A stretch of 64,000 nt of DNA from Actinomyces weissii (GCF_016598775.1 NZ_CP066802.1:1550001-1614000); one strand, 5' to 3'; positions 26,222 to 35,998 are shown, counted from the first letter of the stretch. Numbers and translations: made by a program. Notes: generated from the sequence alone by a model not told the origin.

Positions 26222-27706
26222 ATGGCGCTCGCCCCAATGGCGCTGGACTCCCTTGACCTGGCTAGGTGGCAGTTCGGCATCACGACCGTCTACCACTTCA
26301 TCCTCGTGCCGCTGACCATCGGCCTGTCCCCCCTGGTCGCCCTCATGGAGACCCAGTGGATCCGCACCCGCAACGAGCAGTGGCTGCGCGCGACCAAGTT
26401 CTTCGGACGCCTGCTGCTCATCAACTTCGCCCTCGGCGCGGCCACGGGCATCGTCCAGGAGTTCCAGTTCGGCATGAACTGGTCCGAGTACTCCCGCTTC
26501 GTGGGCAACGTGTTCGGCGCACCCCTGGCCTTCGAGGCCCTGCTGGCCTTCTTCCTGGAGTCGACCTTCCTGGGCCTGTGGATCTTCGGCTGGGACCGCC
26601 TGTCTCCCAAGCTGCACAACCTGTGCATGTGGATGGTCGGCATCGGCACGAACGTCTCCGCCTTCTTCATCCTGGCCGCCAACACCTGGATGCAGCACCC
26701 CGTCGGCGCTGTCATCAACCCCGCCACCGGCCGGGCCGAGCTCGACGGCGTGGGCGGCTTCTTCGCGATCCTCACCAGCGAGCTGCTCATCACCACCCTG
26801 CTGCACGTGATCGGGACCTCCTTCCTGGTGGCCGGGACCATGATCTTCGGCGTGTCCGTGTGGTGGATGGTCAAGGCCTCCGCCGCCAAGCAGGAGTACG
26901 AGGCCCGCGACCTGTGGCGCCGCATGACGCGCTTCGGCGGCGTCGTCGTGATCGTCTCCGGCCTGCTGACCGCGGCCACCGGGCACGCCCAGGGCCAGGT
27001 CGTCGTCAAGGAGCAGCCCGCCAAGATGGCCGCCGCCGAGATGCTCTGCGAGAGCCAGGAGGGGGCCGGATTCACCGTAGCCGCCTTCGGCAAGTGCGAG
27101 GACGGCACCGCCCAGCACATCATCACCATCCCTGGCGTCTACTCCTTCATGGCCACCAACGACTTCAACGCCAAGATGATGGGCCTCAAGGAGGCTCAGG
27201 CCATGTACGAGGAGCGCTACGGCGCCGGGCAGGACTACACGCCCGACGAGATGGTCACCTTCTGGTCCTTCCGCCTCATGATCGGGGTGGGCATGATCTC
27301 CGTGCTCGTGGGCGCCGTGGGCCTGTGGCTGATCCGCAAGAACCGTCTCATAACCAGTCCGCTGTTCGGCAGGCTGGGACTGTGGATCCTGCCCCTGCCC
27401 TTCATCGGGGCCTCCTTCGGCTGGATCTTCACGGAGATCGGCCGCCAGCCCTGGGTGGTGGCCCCCAACCTGGCAGACCCCGTGTCACAGGTCTACATGC
27501 GTACCGCTGACGGCGTGTCCACCGTCGTCTCCTCCACCACCGTCCTGACCTCGATGGTGCTGTTCACCGTCCTGTACGCGGTCCTCGGCGTCATCTGGTT
27601 CATGCTGCTACGCCGCTACATCCGTGAGGGCGTGCGCACCCCCGTGGCCGCCAGCGACTCCGCCGCGGGCGAGACCGAGAACCAAGCCCTCTCCTTTGAG
27701 TACTGA
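26222..27706 (+). CDS. cydA: Cytochrome bd oxidase subunit I
   Basis: A 494-residue integral membrane subunit that binds hemes b558, b595 and d and oxidises quinol. Landmarks are the early WQFGITTVYHFILVPLTIGLSPLVALME (heme histidine), FGAPLAFEALLAFFLESTFLGLWIFGW, NTWMQHPVGA and the conserved EIGRQPWVV. The Q-loop is of the short type. The ATG at 26222 is preceded by AAAGGGG; an upstream TTG overlaps that site and is less likely. It is followed 24 bp later by cydB. The complete cydABDC set is present locally, indicating high-affinity microaerobic respiration. Confidence 0.96.
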   Translation: MALAPMALDSLDLARWQFGITTVYHFILVPLTIGLSPLVALMETQWIRTRNEQWLRATKFFGRLLLINFALGAATGIVQEFQFGMNWSEYSRFVGNVFGAPLAFEALLAFFLESTFLGLWIFGWDRLSPKLHNLCMWMVGIGTNVSAFFILAANTWMQHPVGAVINPATGRAELDGVGGFFAILTSELLITTLLHVIGTSFLVAGTMIFGVSVWWMVKASAAKQEYEARDLWRRMTRFGGVVVIVSGLLTAATGHAQGQVVVKEQPAKMAAAEMLCESQEGAGFTVAAFGKCEDGTAQHIITIPGVYSFMATNDFNAKMMGLKEAQAMYEERYGAGQDYTPDEMVTFWSFRLMIGVGMISVLVGAVGLWLIRKNRLITSPLFGRLGLWILPLPFIGASFGWIFTEIGRQPWVVAPNLADPVSQVYMRTADGVSTVVSSTTVLTSMVLFTVLYAVLGVIWFMLLRRYIREGVRTPVAASDSAAGETENQALSFEY

Positions 27707-27730
27707 GCCGAGCAGAAGGAAGTACACATC

Positions 27731-28861
27731 ATGACGCTCCCCATCCTCTGGTTCATCCTCATCGCCGTCCTGTGGATCGGCTACCTCACCCTTGAGGGCT
27801 TCGACTTCGGCGTCGGCATGCTCCTGCGCGTCCTGGGCAAGGACGAGCGCGAGCGCCGGGCCATGGTCAAGACCATCGGCCCCCACTGGGACGGCAACGA
27901 GGTCTGGCTGCTCACCGCCGGTGGGGCCACCTTCGCGGCCTTCCCCGAGTGGTACGGCACCCTGTTCTCCGGCGCCTACCTGGTCCTGTTCCTGATCCTG
28001 CTGTGCCTGATCGTGCGCATCTGCGCCATCGAGTGGCGCACCAAGATCAACTCCCAGACCTGGCGGGACCGCTGGGACTGGGCGCACATCGTCTCCGCCT
28101 GGATCCCCTCGATCCTGTGGGGCGCGGCCTTCGCGAACCTGGTGCAGGGCATGCGCATCGAGGTGGTGGAGACGGCGAGCGGCACCGTCGTAAAGCCCGA
28201 GCTCGTGCCCGCCAGCGGCCTGCTGGCTGGCTCCTCCCACCAGCTCACCGGCGGCTTCCTGAGCCTGCTGACCCCCTTCACCATCCTGGGTGGGGTCATG
28301 ACCTGCCTGCTGTTCGTCACGCACGGGGCGCTGTTCATCGCGCTCAAGACCAGCGGCGACCTCTCCGAGCGCGCCAAGGGCCTGGCCAAGAAGTCCGCCC
28401 TGGCCTCCACCGGCGTCACGGCCGTCTGGGCGCTGTGGGCACAGGTTGCCTACTCCCTGAACGCCCTGGCCTGGGTCCCGCTGGTACTGGCGGCCCTGTC
28501 CCTGGTGGGCTCACTGCTGTTCACGCTCCAGGGCAGGGAGAAGCCCGCCTTCTGGCTGCACTTCGGCGGGATCGCCTTCGCCGTGGTGTTCGTATTCGCG
28601 GCCATGGCCCCCAATGTCATGCGCTCCTCCGTCAACGAGGCTTACTCGCTGACCATCGCCCAGGCTGCCTCGGCTGACGTGACCCTGACGATCATGACGA
28701 TCGCCGCCGTGATCTTTGTGCCGCTGGTGCTGGGCTACACGGTGTGGGGCTACATGGTCTTCTCGGCGCGGATCAACGCTGAGAAGATCGACCCCAACAC
28801 GGGTGGGCTGCACCCCACCAGGATCCGCGACTCCAAGCAGCCCGAGGTAGCTCTGCACTGA
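27731..28861 (+). CDS. cydB: Cytochrome bd oxidase subunit II
   Basis: A 376-residue membrane protein. It begins LPILWFILIAVLWIGYLTLEGFDFGVGML and continues IGPHWDGNEVWLLTAGGATFAAFPEWYGTLFSG, the best conserved part of CydB. Multiple transmembrane helices follow to the C-terminus. It is co-transcribed with cydA, and a strong hairpin 116 bp downstream probably ends the cydAB message. Confidence 0.96.
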   Translation: MTLPILWFILIAVLWIGYLTLEGFDFGVGMLLRVLGKDERERRAMVKTIGPHWDGNEVWLLTAGGATFAAFPEWYGTLFSGAYLVLFLILLCLIVRICAIEWRTKINSQTWRDRWDWAHIVSAWIPSILWGAAFANLVQGMRIEVVETASGTVVKPELVPASGLLAGSSHQLTGGFLSLLTPFTILGGVMTCLLFVTHGALFIALKTSGDLSERAKGLAKKSALASTGVTAVWALWAQVAYSLNALAWVPLVLAALSLVGSLLFTLQGREKPAFWLHFGGIAFAVVFVFAAMAPNVMRSSVNEAYSLTIAQAASADVTLTIMTIAAVIFVPLVLGYTVWGYMVFSARINAEKIDPNTGGLHPTRIRDSKQPEVALH

Positions 28862-28976
28862 GCCTGCCCGGGCCTGCGAGGGGCCGTCCCGGGCCCGCGT
28901 CGGGCGGGTGCGGGGTCCGCACCGGGCCTGCACCGAGCAGATTCTGTCCCGAGGACGGCTCGTTCGGGTACTCCTA

Positions 28977-29019
28977 AGCGGGGGCCGTGTCACCAGCAGT
29001 GGTCGACACGGCCCCCGCT
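28977..29019 (+). terminator. cydAB terminator hairpin
   Basis: AGCGGGGGCCGTGTC pairs perfectly with GACACGGCCCCCGCT around a 13-nt loop, a 15-bp stem downstream of cydB, followed by CTACC. The T-run is weak, but the stem is the strongest in this gap. Confidence 0.7.
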
Positions 29020-29043
29020 CTACCTATCCCCGCCCCACCCAAC

Positions 29044-29513
29044 CCCCTTGTCTACCGCGAGACCGGGACATATGGCTCGCGAGACCGGGACATATGGCTC
29101 GCGAGACCGGTAAGGATGCACTAAGCCGCAACAGCCAGCGGACTCGTCAGCAGCGGCGCCGTTCCTTGAACCAGGCGCCCGCGACCCACCCCGCTCCCCT
29201 GACGGCCCTGCGCCTCAGCGACACGCTGTGGCCTCAGACCACCACCTTGGGCACCAGCCACCAGCCAACCGTTACGGTTCCCACAAGCGACGACGACGTC
29301 GCCGTCGCCACACTCACGGCGATCAGTCCCCCAGCCACAGCAGCCGCCCACCCCCAAGCCCCATCCACACCACCAACCAACACGTCAAGCTCTCCTGCGT
29401 CCCCAAAGCCCACCACCCCAGTTATCCACAACTAAGGCCCCCCTTACCGAACTCGCGAGCCATATGTCCCGGTCTCGCGGTACCGATATCCCGGTCTCGC
29501 GGTAGACAAGGGG
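29044..29513. mobile_element. Inverted-repeat-bounded element (MITE-like) in the cyd locus
   Basis: About 65 bp at 29044-29110 (starting CCCCTTGTCTACCGCGAGAC) recurs in inverted orientation at 29449-29513. Each arm carries repeats of a 22-bp word with GACCGGGACATATGG inside; the left arm has the full word twice and the right arm has one changed copy (GGGATATC). The roughly 340 bp between them are Pro/Thr-rich if read on the plus strand, with no recognisable domain, and no transposase is present. It lies between the cydAB terminator and cydD, so it may be a non-autonomous insertion. The central part could also be a degenerate gene. Confidence 0.65.
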
Positions 29514-29551
29514 CGGGTGGGACATTGGACCTGCTCGCCTATCCTGTTGCC

Positions 29552-31408
29552 GTGAAACCACTGGACCCCAGGCTGATGCGCTACGCGCGCGCCGCCCGCC
29601 GCTACATCATCCTCACGGCGGTAACTGGCGCGCTCACCGCAGCCCTGGTGATCGCCCAGGCGGTGCTGGTAGCCCGCACCATCTCCCCCGTCATCGGCGG
29701 CCAGGCCGGCTGGGCCGACGTCGCCCCCCTGGTGCTGGGCCTGGCGGCGGTCCTCGGGGCCCGCCTCCTGGTGCTGCACGTGCAGGAGAGCCGCGCCCAC
29801 CGCGCCGCCACCGCCACCATCACGGAGCTGCGCGCCCAGGTGCTGCGCCACACCGTAGCCCTGGGGCCCCGCTGGCAGGCACAGCACGCCACCGGCACCT
29901 CCACCCTGGTGACCCGGGGCCTGGAGGACCTGGAACCCTACCTCACCCGCTACCTGCCGCAGCTGCTGCTCGCCGCCACCGTCACCCCGGCCACCGTCGT
30001 CGTGATGCTGACCCAGGACCTGGCCTCCACCGTCGCCGTCGTGCTGACCATCCCCCTGATCCCGGTGTTCATGATCCTGGTGGGGCGCATGACCGCCAGC
30101 CACTCCGCCGAGCGCCTGGAGACCATGAAGCGGCTGGGCGGGCAGGTGCTGGACCTGCTGGCCGGGCTGCCCACCCTCAAGGCGCTGGGCCGCGAGCAGG
30201 GCCCGGAGCAGCGCGTGCGCGCCCTGGGAGAGGCCTACAACCGGGCCACCATGTCCACCCTGCGCGTGGCCTTCCTCTCCGGGGCGGTGCTGGAGTTCAT
30301 CACCACCCTGTCGGTGGCGATCATCGCCGTGGAGACCGGTTTCCGGCTCCTGTACGGGTACATGGACCTAGCGACGGCGCTGCTGGTCATCATGATCGCC
30401 CCCGAGGTCTACCAGCCCCTGCGGCAGGTCGGCTTCCAGTTCCACGCCTCCGCCAACGGGGTGGCCGCCGCCGACGCCGTCTTCCAGGTGCTGGACACGC
30501 CCGTGCCTGAGCAGGGCACGCGCAGCGCCCCGGACCTGTCCCGCACCGCCATCAGCATCGAGGGCCTGAGCGTGGCCGCCCGCGGGGCCTGGGCGCCCTG
30601 CTCCCTGAGCGCCACCATTGAGCCGGGCCAGCTCGTGGCCCTCACCGGCGGCTCCGGGGCTGGCAAGACCACCACCGCCCAGGTGCTGCTGGGTCTGCTG
30701 CCCGCCGGGCGCGGCACCGTCCGCCTGCTGCCCCGCCCCACGCCGTCTGGCCACCCCCACCGGGCCGCCAGCCTGCCCGGTGGCACGCCCCTGGAGCTGT
30801 CCCAGGTGGATCCCGCCTCCTGGTGGCGGCAGGTGACCTGGGTGCCGCAGCGCCCCACCATCGTCCCCGGCACCGTGCGCGAGAACGTCCTGGGGGACGA
30901 CGCCGCCACTCACTCCCCCGCCACCCAGTCCCGGCTGGAGCAGGCTGCCCGGCAGACCGGCTTCAACGAGGTGGTGGAGACCCTGCCTGCAGGCTGGGAC
31001 ACGCCGCTGGGCCACGGAGGCGTGGGCCTGTCCCTGGGGCAGCGCCAGCGCCTGTCCCTGACCCGCGCCCTGCTGGCCACCACCCCGCTGGTGGTGCTGG
31101 ACGAGCCCACCGCCCACCTGGACGCCGCCAGCGAGGCCCACGTGCTCCGGGCGGTACAGGCCCTGCGTGACGCGGGCCGCACGGTGGTGGTGATCGCCCA
31201 CCGGGCCGCCCTGGTGGCTGTCGCCGACCAGGAGGTCCGGGTCTCCGCCCGTCCCGACCCCCGCCTGGGGACCCCGGAGCCTGCCAGCCTTCATGCGGAC
31301 GGGCCACAGCCAGCCACCCCCCATGCGGCCACTCCCCAGACAGACACCCCCCAGTCAGGCCTTCCCCAGGCATCCACCCCCACAGCCGCCGTGGAGGTCC
31401 AGGCATGA
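29552..31408 (+). CDS. cydD: Thiol reductant ABC exporter subunit CydD
   Basis: A 618-residue exporter half, needed with CydC for glutathione/cysteine export and bd oxidase assembly. It begins KPLDPRLMRYARAARRYI and has a six-helix domain including LPQLLLAATVTPATVVVMLTQD. Its ATPase has Walker A GGSGAGKTTT, signature LSLGQRQRLSLTRALL and Walker B VVLDEPTAHLD. The C-terminal 50 residues are Pro/Thr/Gln repeats. The GTG at 29552 is chosen because homology starts there, and TATCCT lies 6 nt upstream, suggesting a leaderless message. The stop overlaps the cydC start (ATGA). Confidence 0.9.
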   Translation: MKPLDPRLMRYARAARRYIILTAVTGALTAALVIAQAVLVARTISPVIGGQAGWADVAPLVLGLAAVLGARLLVLHVQESRAHRAATATITELRAQVLRHTVALGPRWQAQHATGTSTLVTRGLEDLEPYLTRYLPQLLLAATVTPATVVVMLTQDLASTVAVVLTIPLIPVFMILVGRMTASHSAERLETMKRLGGQVLDLLAGLPTLKALGREQGPEQRVRALGEAYNRATMSTLRVAFLSGAVLEFITTLSVAIIAVETGFRLLYGYMDLATALLVIMIAPEVYQPLRQVGFQFHASANGVAAADAVFQVLDTPVPEQGTRSAPDLSRTAISIEGLSVAARGAWAPCSLSATIEPGQLVALTGGSGAGKTTTAQVLLGLLPAGRGTVRLLPRPTPSGHPHRAASLPGGTPLELSQVDPASWWRQVTWVPQRPTIVPGTVRENVLGDDAATHSPATQSRLEQAARQTGFNEVVETLPAGWDTPLGHGGVGLSLGQRQRLSLTRALLATTPLVVLDEPTAHLDAASEAHVLRAVQALRDAGRTVVVIAHRAALVAVADQEVRVSARPDPRLGTPEPASLHADGPQPATPHAATPQTDTPQSGLPQASTPTAAVEVQA

Positions 31409-33303
31409 GCACCACCACCCGCACCGCCACGCTGCTGCTTACCGCCCCCGAGCGGCGGGCCCTACGGCGGGCCCTGGGCCTGCTGGACCTGGACCGCAGG
31501 CGCTTTGCCCTGTCCGTGCTCACCGGCACGCTGGGACTGGCCAGCGCGGTGGGACTGTCAGCCGTGTCAGCCTGGCTGATAGCCCGCGCCTCCCAGACCC
31601 CTGAGGTGGTGGCCCTGGGGGTGGCGCCGGTGGCGGTGCGCTTCTTCGGCATCTCCCGCTCGGTGCTGCGCTACTGCGAGCGCCTGGTCTCCCACGACAC
31701 CGCCCTGCGTGGCATGACGGCGCTGCGCACCCACCTGTACGAGATCCTGTCCACCTCCCGCAGCGACAACGTGGCCCGGCTGCGTCGCGGGGACGTGCTG
31801 GCCCGGGTGGGCAACGACGTGGACGCCGTCGGTGACCTGCTGGTGCGCGCCTACCTGCCTATGTGCGTGGCAGCCTGCCTGGGCCTGGCCTCTACCGCAC
31901 TGGTGGGGGCCGTACACCCTGCCAGCGGCCTGGTGCTGGCTGCCGGGCTGCTGCTGTCCGGCCTGGGAGGTCCCCTGGCCACCATGCAGGCCGCCCGCCG
32001 GGCCGAGCTGGCCCGCCAGAGCGAGGCCACGGAGGTGGCTGCCCTGGCGCACACGGTGCTGGAGGGGGGCACCGAGCTGGCGGTGGCCGGACGCCTGGAG
32101 CAGGTCATGTCCACCCTGGCCAGCACGGAGGCCCGGCTGGCGCGCAGCCGCGACCGGGCCGCCCGGCCTGCCGCCTGGGCGGCGGTACTGGACCTGGCGG
32201 GAATGGCCTTGGCGGTTCTGGGCAGCATCGTCCTGGGCGTGCCTGCGGTGAGCAGCGGCCAGCTGCCCCCTGTGATGCTGGCTGTCACCGTGCTGGTGCC
32301 GCTGGCGGCCTTTGAGGCCAACGCCGCCCTGGGGCCCGCCACCGTGCAGCTGGTGCGCTCCGCCGGGGCCGCCCAGCGGGTGGTGGAGCTGGTGGAGACG
32401 GCGGAGGCCTCGACCGTGCAGGCGCCCGCCCCCCGGCCGCTGGCGGAGCCTGCCGCTACCGGCCCCGTGCTGCAGGCCCGGGACCTGGCTGTGGGCTGGC
32501 CGGGAGGGCCGGTGGTGGTCCAGGGGGTGGACCTGGAGCTGCGTCCGGGCCGCCGTCTGGCGGTAGTGGGCCCCTCTGGCACCGGCAAGACCACCCTGCT
32601 GCTCACGCTGGCCGGTCTCCTGGAGCCTAAGGGCGGACAGCTTGGTCTTGACGGCGCAGCCCCCTGGGAGGCCGCCCGCCCGGACGCTGCCAGCCGCCTG
32701 GTGCTCACGGCGGAGGACGCGCACGTGTTCTCCACGACCGTGCTGGAGAACCTACGGGTGGCTGACGGCGCCCTGAGCGCCCCGCAGGCCACGCAGCTGC
32801 TGGAGCGGGCGGGCCTGGGAGCCTGGCTGAGCTCCTTGCCGCAGGGCCTGGACACCCTGCTGGGGGCTGACGCCCGTGACGTCTCCGGCGGGGAGCGGCG
32901 CCGTCTGCTGCTGGCCCGGGCCCTGGCCGCCCCGGCCCCGCTGCTGCTGCTGGACGAGCCCGCCGAGCACCTGGACGCCGCCACCGCGGACGCCCTGGTG
33001 ACCGACCTGCTGCTGGGGGGCACGGGGGCTGCCGTGCCCGCCCCCGCCAGCCGGGGGGTGCTGCTGGTGACGCACCGGCTCAGCGCCCTGGACAGCGCCG
33101 ACGAGGTGCTGGTGCTGGGCCCCGACCCCGCCGATCCGCAGGGGCCTGCCCGGGTGCTGGAGCGCGGCACCCACGCCGAGCTGGTCGCCTCCTCCCCCGG
33201 CTACCGCTGGGCCCTGGAGCAGGAGCTGGAGCTGCGGCGGGCAGACGGACAGCCAGCCACCGGACACGAGCAGGAAGGCAAGCATGAGCAACCCGGCCGC
33301 TGA
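31405..33303 (+). CDS. cydC: Thiol reductant ABC exporter subunit CydC
   Basis: A 632-residue exporter half partnering CydD. The membrane domain includes SAVSAWLIARASQTPEVVALGVAPVAVRFFGI, typical of CydC. The ATPase has Walker A GPSGTGKTTL, VFSTTVLENLRVADG, signature VSGGERRRLLLARAL, Walker B LLLLDEPAEHLD and VTHRLSAL. It starts in the cydD stop (ATGA), and its last 20 bp overlap the histidine kinase start, so cydD, cydC and the kinase form one transcript. Confidence 0.92.
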   Translation: MSTTTRTATLLLTAPERRALRRALGLLDLDRRRFALSVLTGTLGLASAVGLSAVSAWLIARASQTPEVVALGVAPVAVRFFGISRSVLRYCERLVSHDTALRGMTALRTHLYEILSTSRSDNVARLRRGDVLARVGNDVDAVGDLLVRAYLPMCVAACLGLASTALVGAVHPASGLVLAAGLLLSGLGGPLATMQAARRAELARQSEATEVAALAHTVLEGGTELAVAGRLEQVMSTLASTEARLARSRDRAARPAAWAAVLDLAGMALAVLGSIVLGVPAVSSGQLPPVMLAVTVLVPLAAFEANAALGPATVQLVRSAGAAQRVVELVETAEASTVQAPAPRPLAEPAATGPVLQARDLAVGWPGGPVVVQGVDLELRPGRRLAVVGPSGTGKTTLLLTLAGLLEPKGGQLGLDGAAPWEAARPDAASRLVLTAEDAHVFSTTVLENLRVADGALSAPQATQLLERAGLGAWLSSLPQGLDTLLGADARDVSGGERRRLLLARALAAPAPLLLLDEPAEHLDAATADALVTDLLLGGTGAAVPAPASRGVLLVTHRLSALDSADEVLVLGPDPADPQGPARVLERGTHAELVASSPGYRWALEQELELRRADGQPATGHEQEGKHEQPGR

Positions 33304-35179
33304 GCCCGCTCCCGGCCCCAGGCGGCCGGTGCACGGCTCCCGCCTGGCGTACGCGATCCACGCCAACCACGACCACCCTGACGGCTCGCAGCCCACCAGC
33401 ACGGCCCTGGTGCGGGCGGCGCTGCGCCTGACCAGCTCCCTGCAGGTGCCCGACGCCCTGCGCCGCCTGGTGGACTCCGCCTGCTCCCTGACGGGCGCGC
33501 AGTGGGGCACGATCACAGTCCTGTCCAAGGCCGACACCGACCCGCCCACGGCCACCGTCACCCAGGGCGCCCCAGCCCTCAGCCCGGAGGCCCTGGCCGG
33601 GCACGCCGCCAAGGGCCAGCCGATCGGCCCGGCGGGCGCGGAGGTAGTGGTGGACAACGACCTGTCCGTGGCCCAGGCCTTCACCGGCCCGATAGAGGGC
33701 GAGCCCCCCGGCTGCCTGCTGTCCGCCCCCCTGCGCCTGCACGAGCAGGTTTACGGCCGCCTCTACCTGGGTGACAAGCCCGGCGGCTTTGACGAGCAGG
33801 ACGTGACCACGGTGCTGATGCTGGCGGAGGCGGCCGCCGTCGCCGTGGAGAACGCCCGCCTGTACCGGGAGGCCCGCGACCGGGAGCAGTGGATGGCGGT
33901 CTCCCAGGAGCTGACCACCCTGCTGCTGTCGGGCGCGGAGGAGGAGGACGCCCTGACGCTGATCGCCCACCGGGTGCGGGAGGTGGCCTGCGCGGACACC
34001 GCCGCCCTGATCCTGCCCAGTGTCGGGGACACCTGGGTGTGCGAGATCGCGGAGGGGGCGCACGCCAAGGAGCTGGTGGGCACGCTCTTCCCCCCGCAGG
34101 GGCGGGCCCTGACCACCCTGGCACGCCAGAGCGGCACCATAGTGGAGTCACTGGCCCAGGCCGCCCAGGAGGGTGACCTGCTGGTCCCGGCCCTGGCCTC
34201 GTTCGGCCCGGCCCTGTACGCGCCCATGATCCACCGGGGGCGGGGCGTGGGGGTCATGCTGCTGCTGCGCGCCTGCGGGGAGGATCCTTTCACCGCCCAG
34301 GACCTGGAGATAGCCGAGCTGGTGGCCGGGCAGGCCACCATGGCCTTCGAGCTGGCGGACGCCCAGCACGCTGAGGAGATGGCCACCTTGCTGGACCAAC
34401 GCTCCCGTATCGGCCAGGACCTGCACGACCTGGCGATCCAGCAGCTCTTCGCCACCGGGATGCAGATCTCGGCGGCCCGGGACCGCCTACGTTCCGGGGA
34501 GCGTCTCAGCTCTGAGACGGTGGCCGAGGTGCTGGACAGCGCCCTGCTGGCCGTGGACGACTCGGTGCAGCAGATCCGTTCTATCGTGCGTTCCCTGCGG
34601 GACCGGGACGAGGACGTGAGCCTGGTGGAGCGGCTGCGGCGGGAGGCCTCCCTGGCCCGCACCTCCCTGGGCTTCGCGCCCTCCCTGCTGCTGAGCGTCA
34701 ACGGGGTGGGCCTGGCGCACGCCGAGCGGGTGGACGAGGACGCCCTGATAACCGCCGCGGACCAGCTGGTCCCGGAGGACGTGGCCGACGACATGGTGGC
34801 GGTGGTGCGGGAGGGCCTGAGCAACGTGGCCCGGCACGCCCACGCCTCCTCCGTGACGGTGGACGTGAAGATCACGGGCGTGCCCGCAGGTGCCCTCGCC
34901 AGTGCCGTCCCCCTTGGCAGCGCCCAGCCGGGTGGTCACGCCTCCGGCGACGCGGAGGCCTTCAGGGGGCAGCCGGTGGTGGAGATCGTGGTGCGGGACG
35001 ACGGCGTAGGCGTGGACCCTGCCGTCACCCGCCGTTCCGGCACAGCCAATATGGCGGAGCGCGCCCGTCGGCACGGCGGCAGCTTCGTGATCGGGCCGCG
35101 GGCCCGCTCCGACGGCGCCCGCCGGGGCACCTGCTTCACCTGGCGGGCGCCTCTGGGGCAGCCGCCGGTGCTGCGCTAG
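33284..35179 (+). CDS. GAF-domain histidine kinase, DevS/NarX-like
   Basis: A 631-residue cytosolic sensor kinase with two GAF domains (about residues 50-200 and 215-365). The dimerisation/phosphoacceptor helix is RSRIGQDLHDLAIQQLFATGMQISAA, very like DevS/DosS. The ATPase has VVREGLSNVARHAHAS, VRDDGVGVDP and NMAERARRHGGSFVIGPR. No membrane helix is visible. It overlaps the cydC end and is preceded by GGAAGG. The placement suggests that it senses redox, oxygen or NO and reports on respiration. Its probable partner is the convergent NarL-family regulator. Confidence 0.88.
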   Translation: MSNPAAEPAPGPRRPVHGSRLAYAIHANHDHPDGSQPTSTALVRAALRLTSSLQVPDALRRLVDSACSLTGAQWGTITVLSKADTDPPTATVTQGAPALSPEALAGHAAKGQPIGPAGAEVVVDNDLSVAQAFTGPIEGEPPGCLLSAPLRLHEQVYGRLYLGDKPGGFDEQDVTTVLMLAEAAAVAVENARLYREARDREQWMAVSQELTTLLLSGAEEEDALTLIAHRVREVACADTAALILPSVGDTWVCEIAEGAHAKELVGTLFPPQGRALTTLARQSGTIVESLAQAAQEGDLLVPALASFGPALYAPMIHRGRGVGVMLLLRACGEDPFTAQDLEIAELVAGQATMAFELADAQHAEEMATLLDQRSRIGQDLHDLAIQQLFATGMQISAARDRLRSGERLSSETVAEVLDSALLAVDDSVQQIRSIVRSLRDRDEDVSLVERLRREASLARTSLGFAPSLLLSVNGVGLAHAERVDEDALITAADQLVPEDVADDMVAVVREGLSNVARHAHASSVTVDVKITGVPAGALASAVPLGSAQPGGHASGDAEAFRGQPVVEIVVRDDGVGVDPAVTRRSGTANMAERARRHGGSFVIGPRARSDGARRGTCFTWRAPLGQPPVLR

Positions 35180-35276
35180 ACGCCTGGCAGCCCGGGGCTC
35201 CTGCCGGTGCTGCGGCGCCGGTGGTCTCCTGCGGCTCCGGGCGCGGCTGGGAGCACCTGGGGAACCCGCCTGGGAG

Positions 35277-35927
35277 TCAGTTGCGCCAGCCGGAGGCCCG
35301 CTGGCCCGCGACCCAGGCCGCCACCTGGGTGCGCCGCTGCAGCCCCATCTTGGCCAGCAGGGAGGTGATGTGGTTCTTGACGGTCTTCTCGGCCACGCCC
35401 AGGCGCTCGCCGATCTCCCGGTTGGACAGCCCGTCACCGATCAGCTCCAGGACCTTGCGCTCGGCGTTGGTCAGGTCCGCGGTGGGGTCGTCGTGGTCTG
35501 CCCGACGGCGGGTGACGGTGCGCTCGTCCAGCAGCACCCGGCCGGAGGCTACCGCCCGCACCACCTCGCTTATCTCCGCGCCGTGGACCGTCTTGAGCAG
35601 GTAGGCGCGGGCCCCGACCTCCAGGGCCTCGGCCAGGGCCTCGTCGTCGTCGAAGGAGGTGAGCACGATCGGCAGGGCCTCGGGGACCACCTCACGCATC
35701 TCACGCATGAGCTCTATGCCGGTGCCGTCCGGCAGCTGCAGGTCCACCAGCACCACGTCGGGGCGCATCAGCTCGGCGCGCCGCAGCGCCTCGGTGCGCG
35801 AGCCCGCCTCCGCCACCACGTCCAGCCCGTCAGCACGGTCGATAATCTCTGAGATGCCGCGCCTGACGATCTCGTGGTCGTCGACGATCATTACCCTGAC
35901 CTGCTCAGGGGCTGCGCTTGGAGCCAT
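35277..35927 (-). CDS. NarL/DevR-family response regulator
   Basis: A 216-residue regulator. The receiver has VMIVDDHEIVRRGI, phosphoacceptor VLVDLQLPDGTG, VLTSFDDD and YLLKTVHGAEI. The LuxR-type helix-turn-helix is LTNAERKVLELIGDGLSNREIGERLGVAEKTVKNHITSLLAKMGLQRR, close to DevR/DosR. ATG 35927 is chosen because TAGGCT lies 7 nt upstream (leaderless) and because the longer frame would overlap mutM. It converges with the DevS-like kinase, and the two probably form one signalling pair controlling low-oxygen genes such as cydABDC. Confidence 0.88.
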   Translation of the reverse strand: MAPSAAPEQVRVMIVDDHEIVRRGISEIIDRADGLDVVAEAGSRTEALRRAELMRPDVVLVDLQLPDGTGIELMREMREVVPEALPIVLTSFDDDEALAEALEVGARAYLLKTVHGAEISEVVRAVASGRVLLDERTVTRRRADHDDPTADLTNAERKVLELIGDGLSNREIGERLGVAEKTVKNHITSLLAKMGLQRRTQVAAWVAGQRASGWRN

Positions 35928-35998
35928 GAACGGGAGCCTATCAGTGAGGGGACCTGGTGCCGCTAGCTCTGGGTCGCCGCCTGCCGGAGGGGCGGGGC

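Noticed and set aside
26266-27510. A 414-codon frame overlapping cydA in another frame
   Set aside because: Arg/His/Pro-rich composition typical of an out-of-frame reading of a GC-rich gene. cydA is unambiguous.
29228-29551. N-terminal extension of cydD by 108 codons
   Set aside because: The extension reads through the inverted-repeat element, is His/Pro/Ser-rich and unlike CydD. Homology begins at the GTG at 29552.
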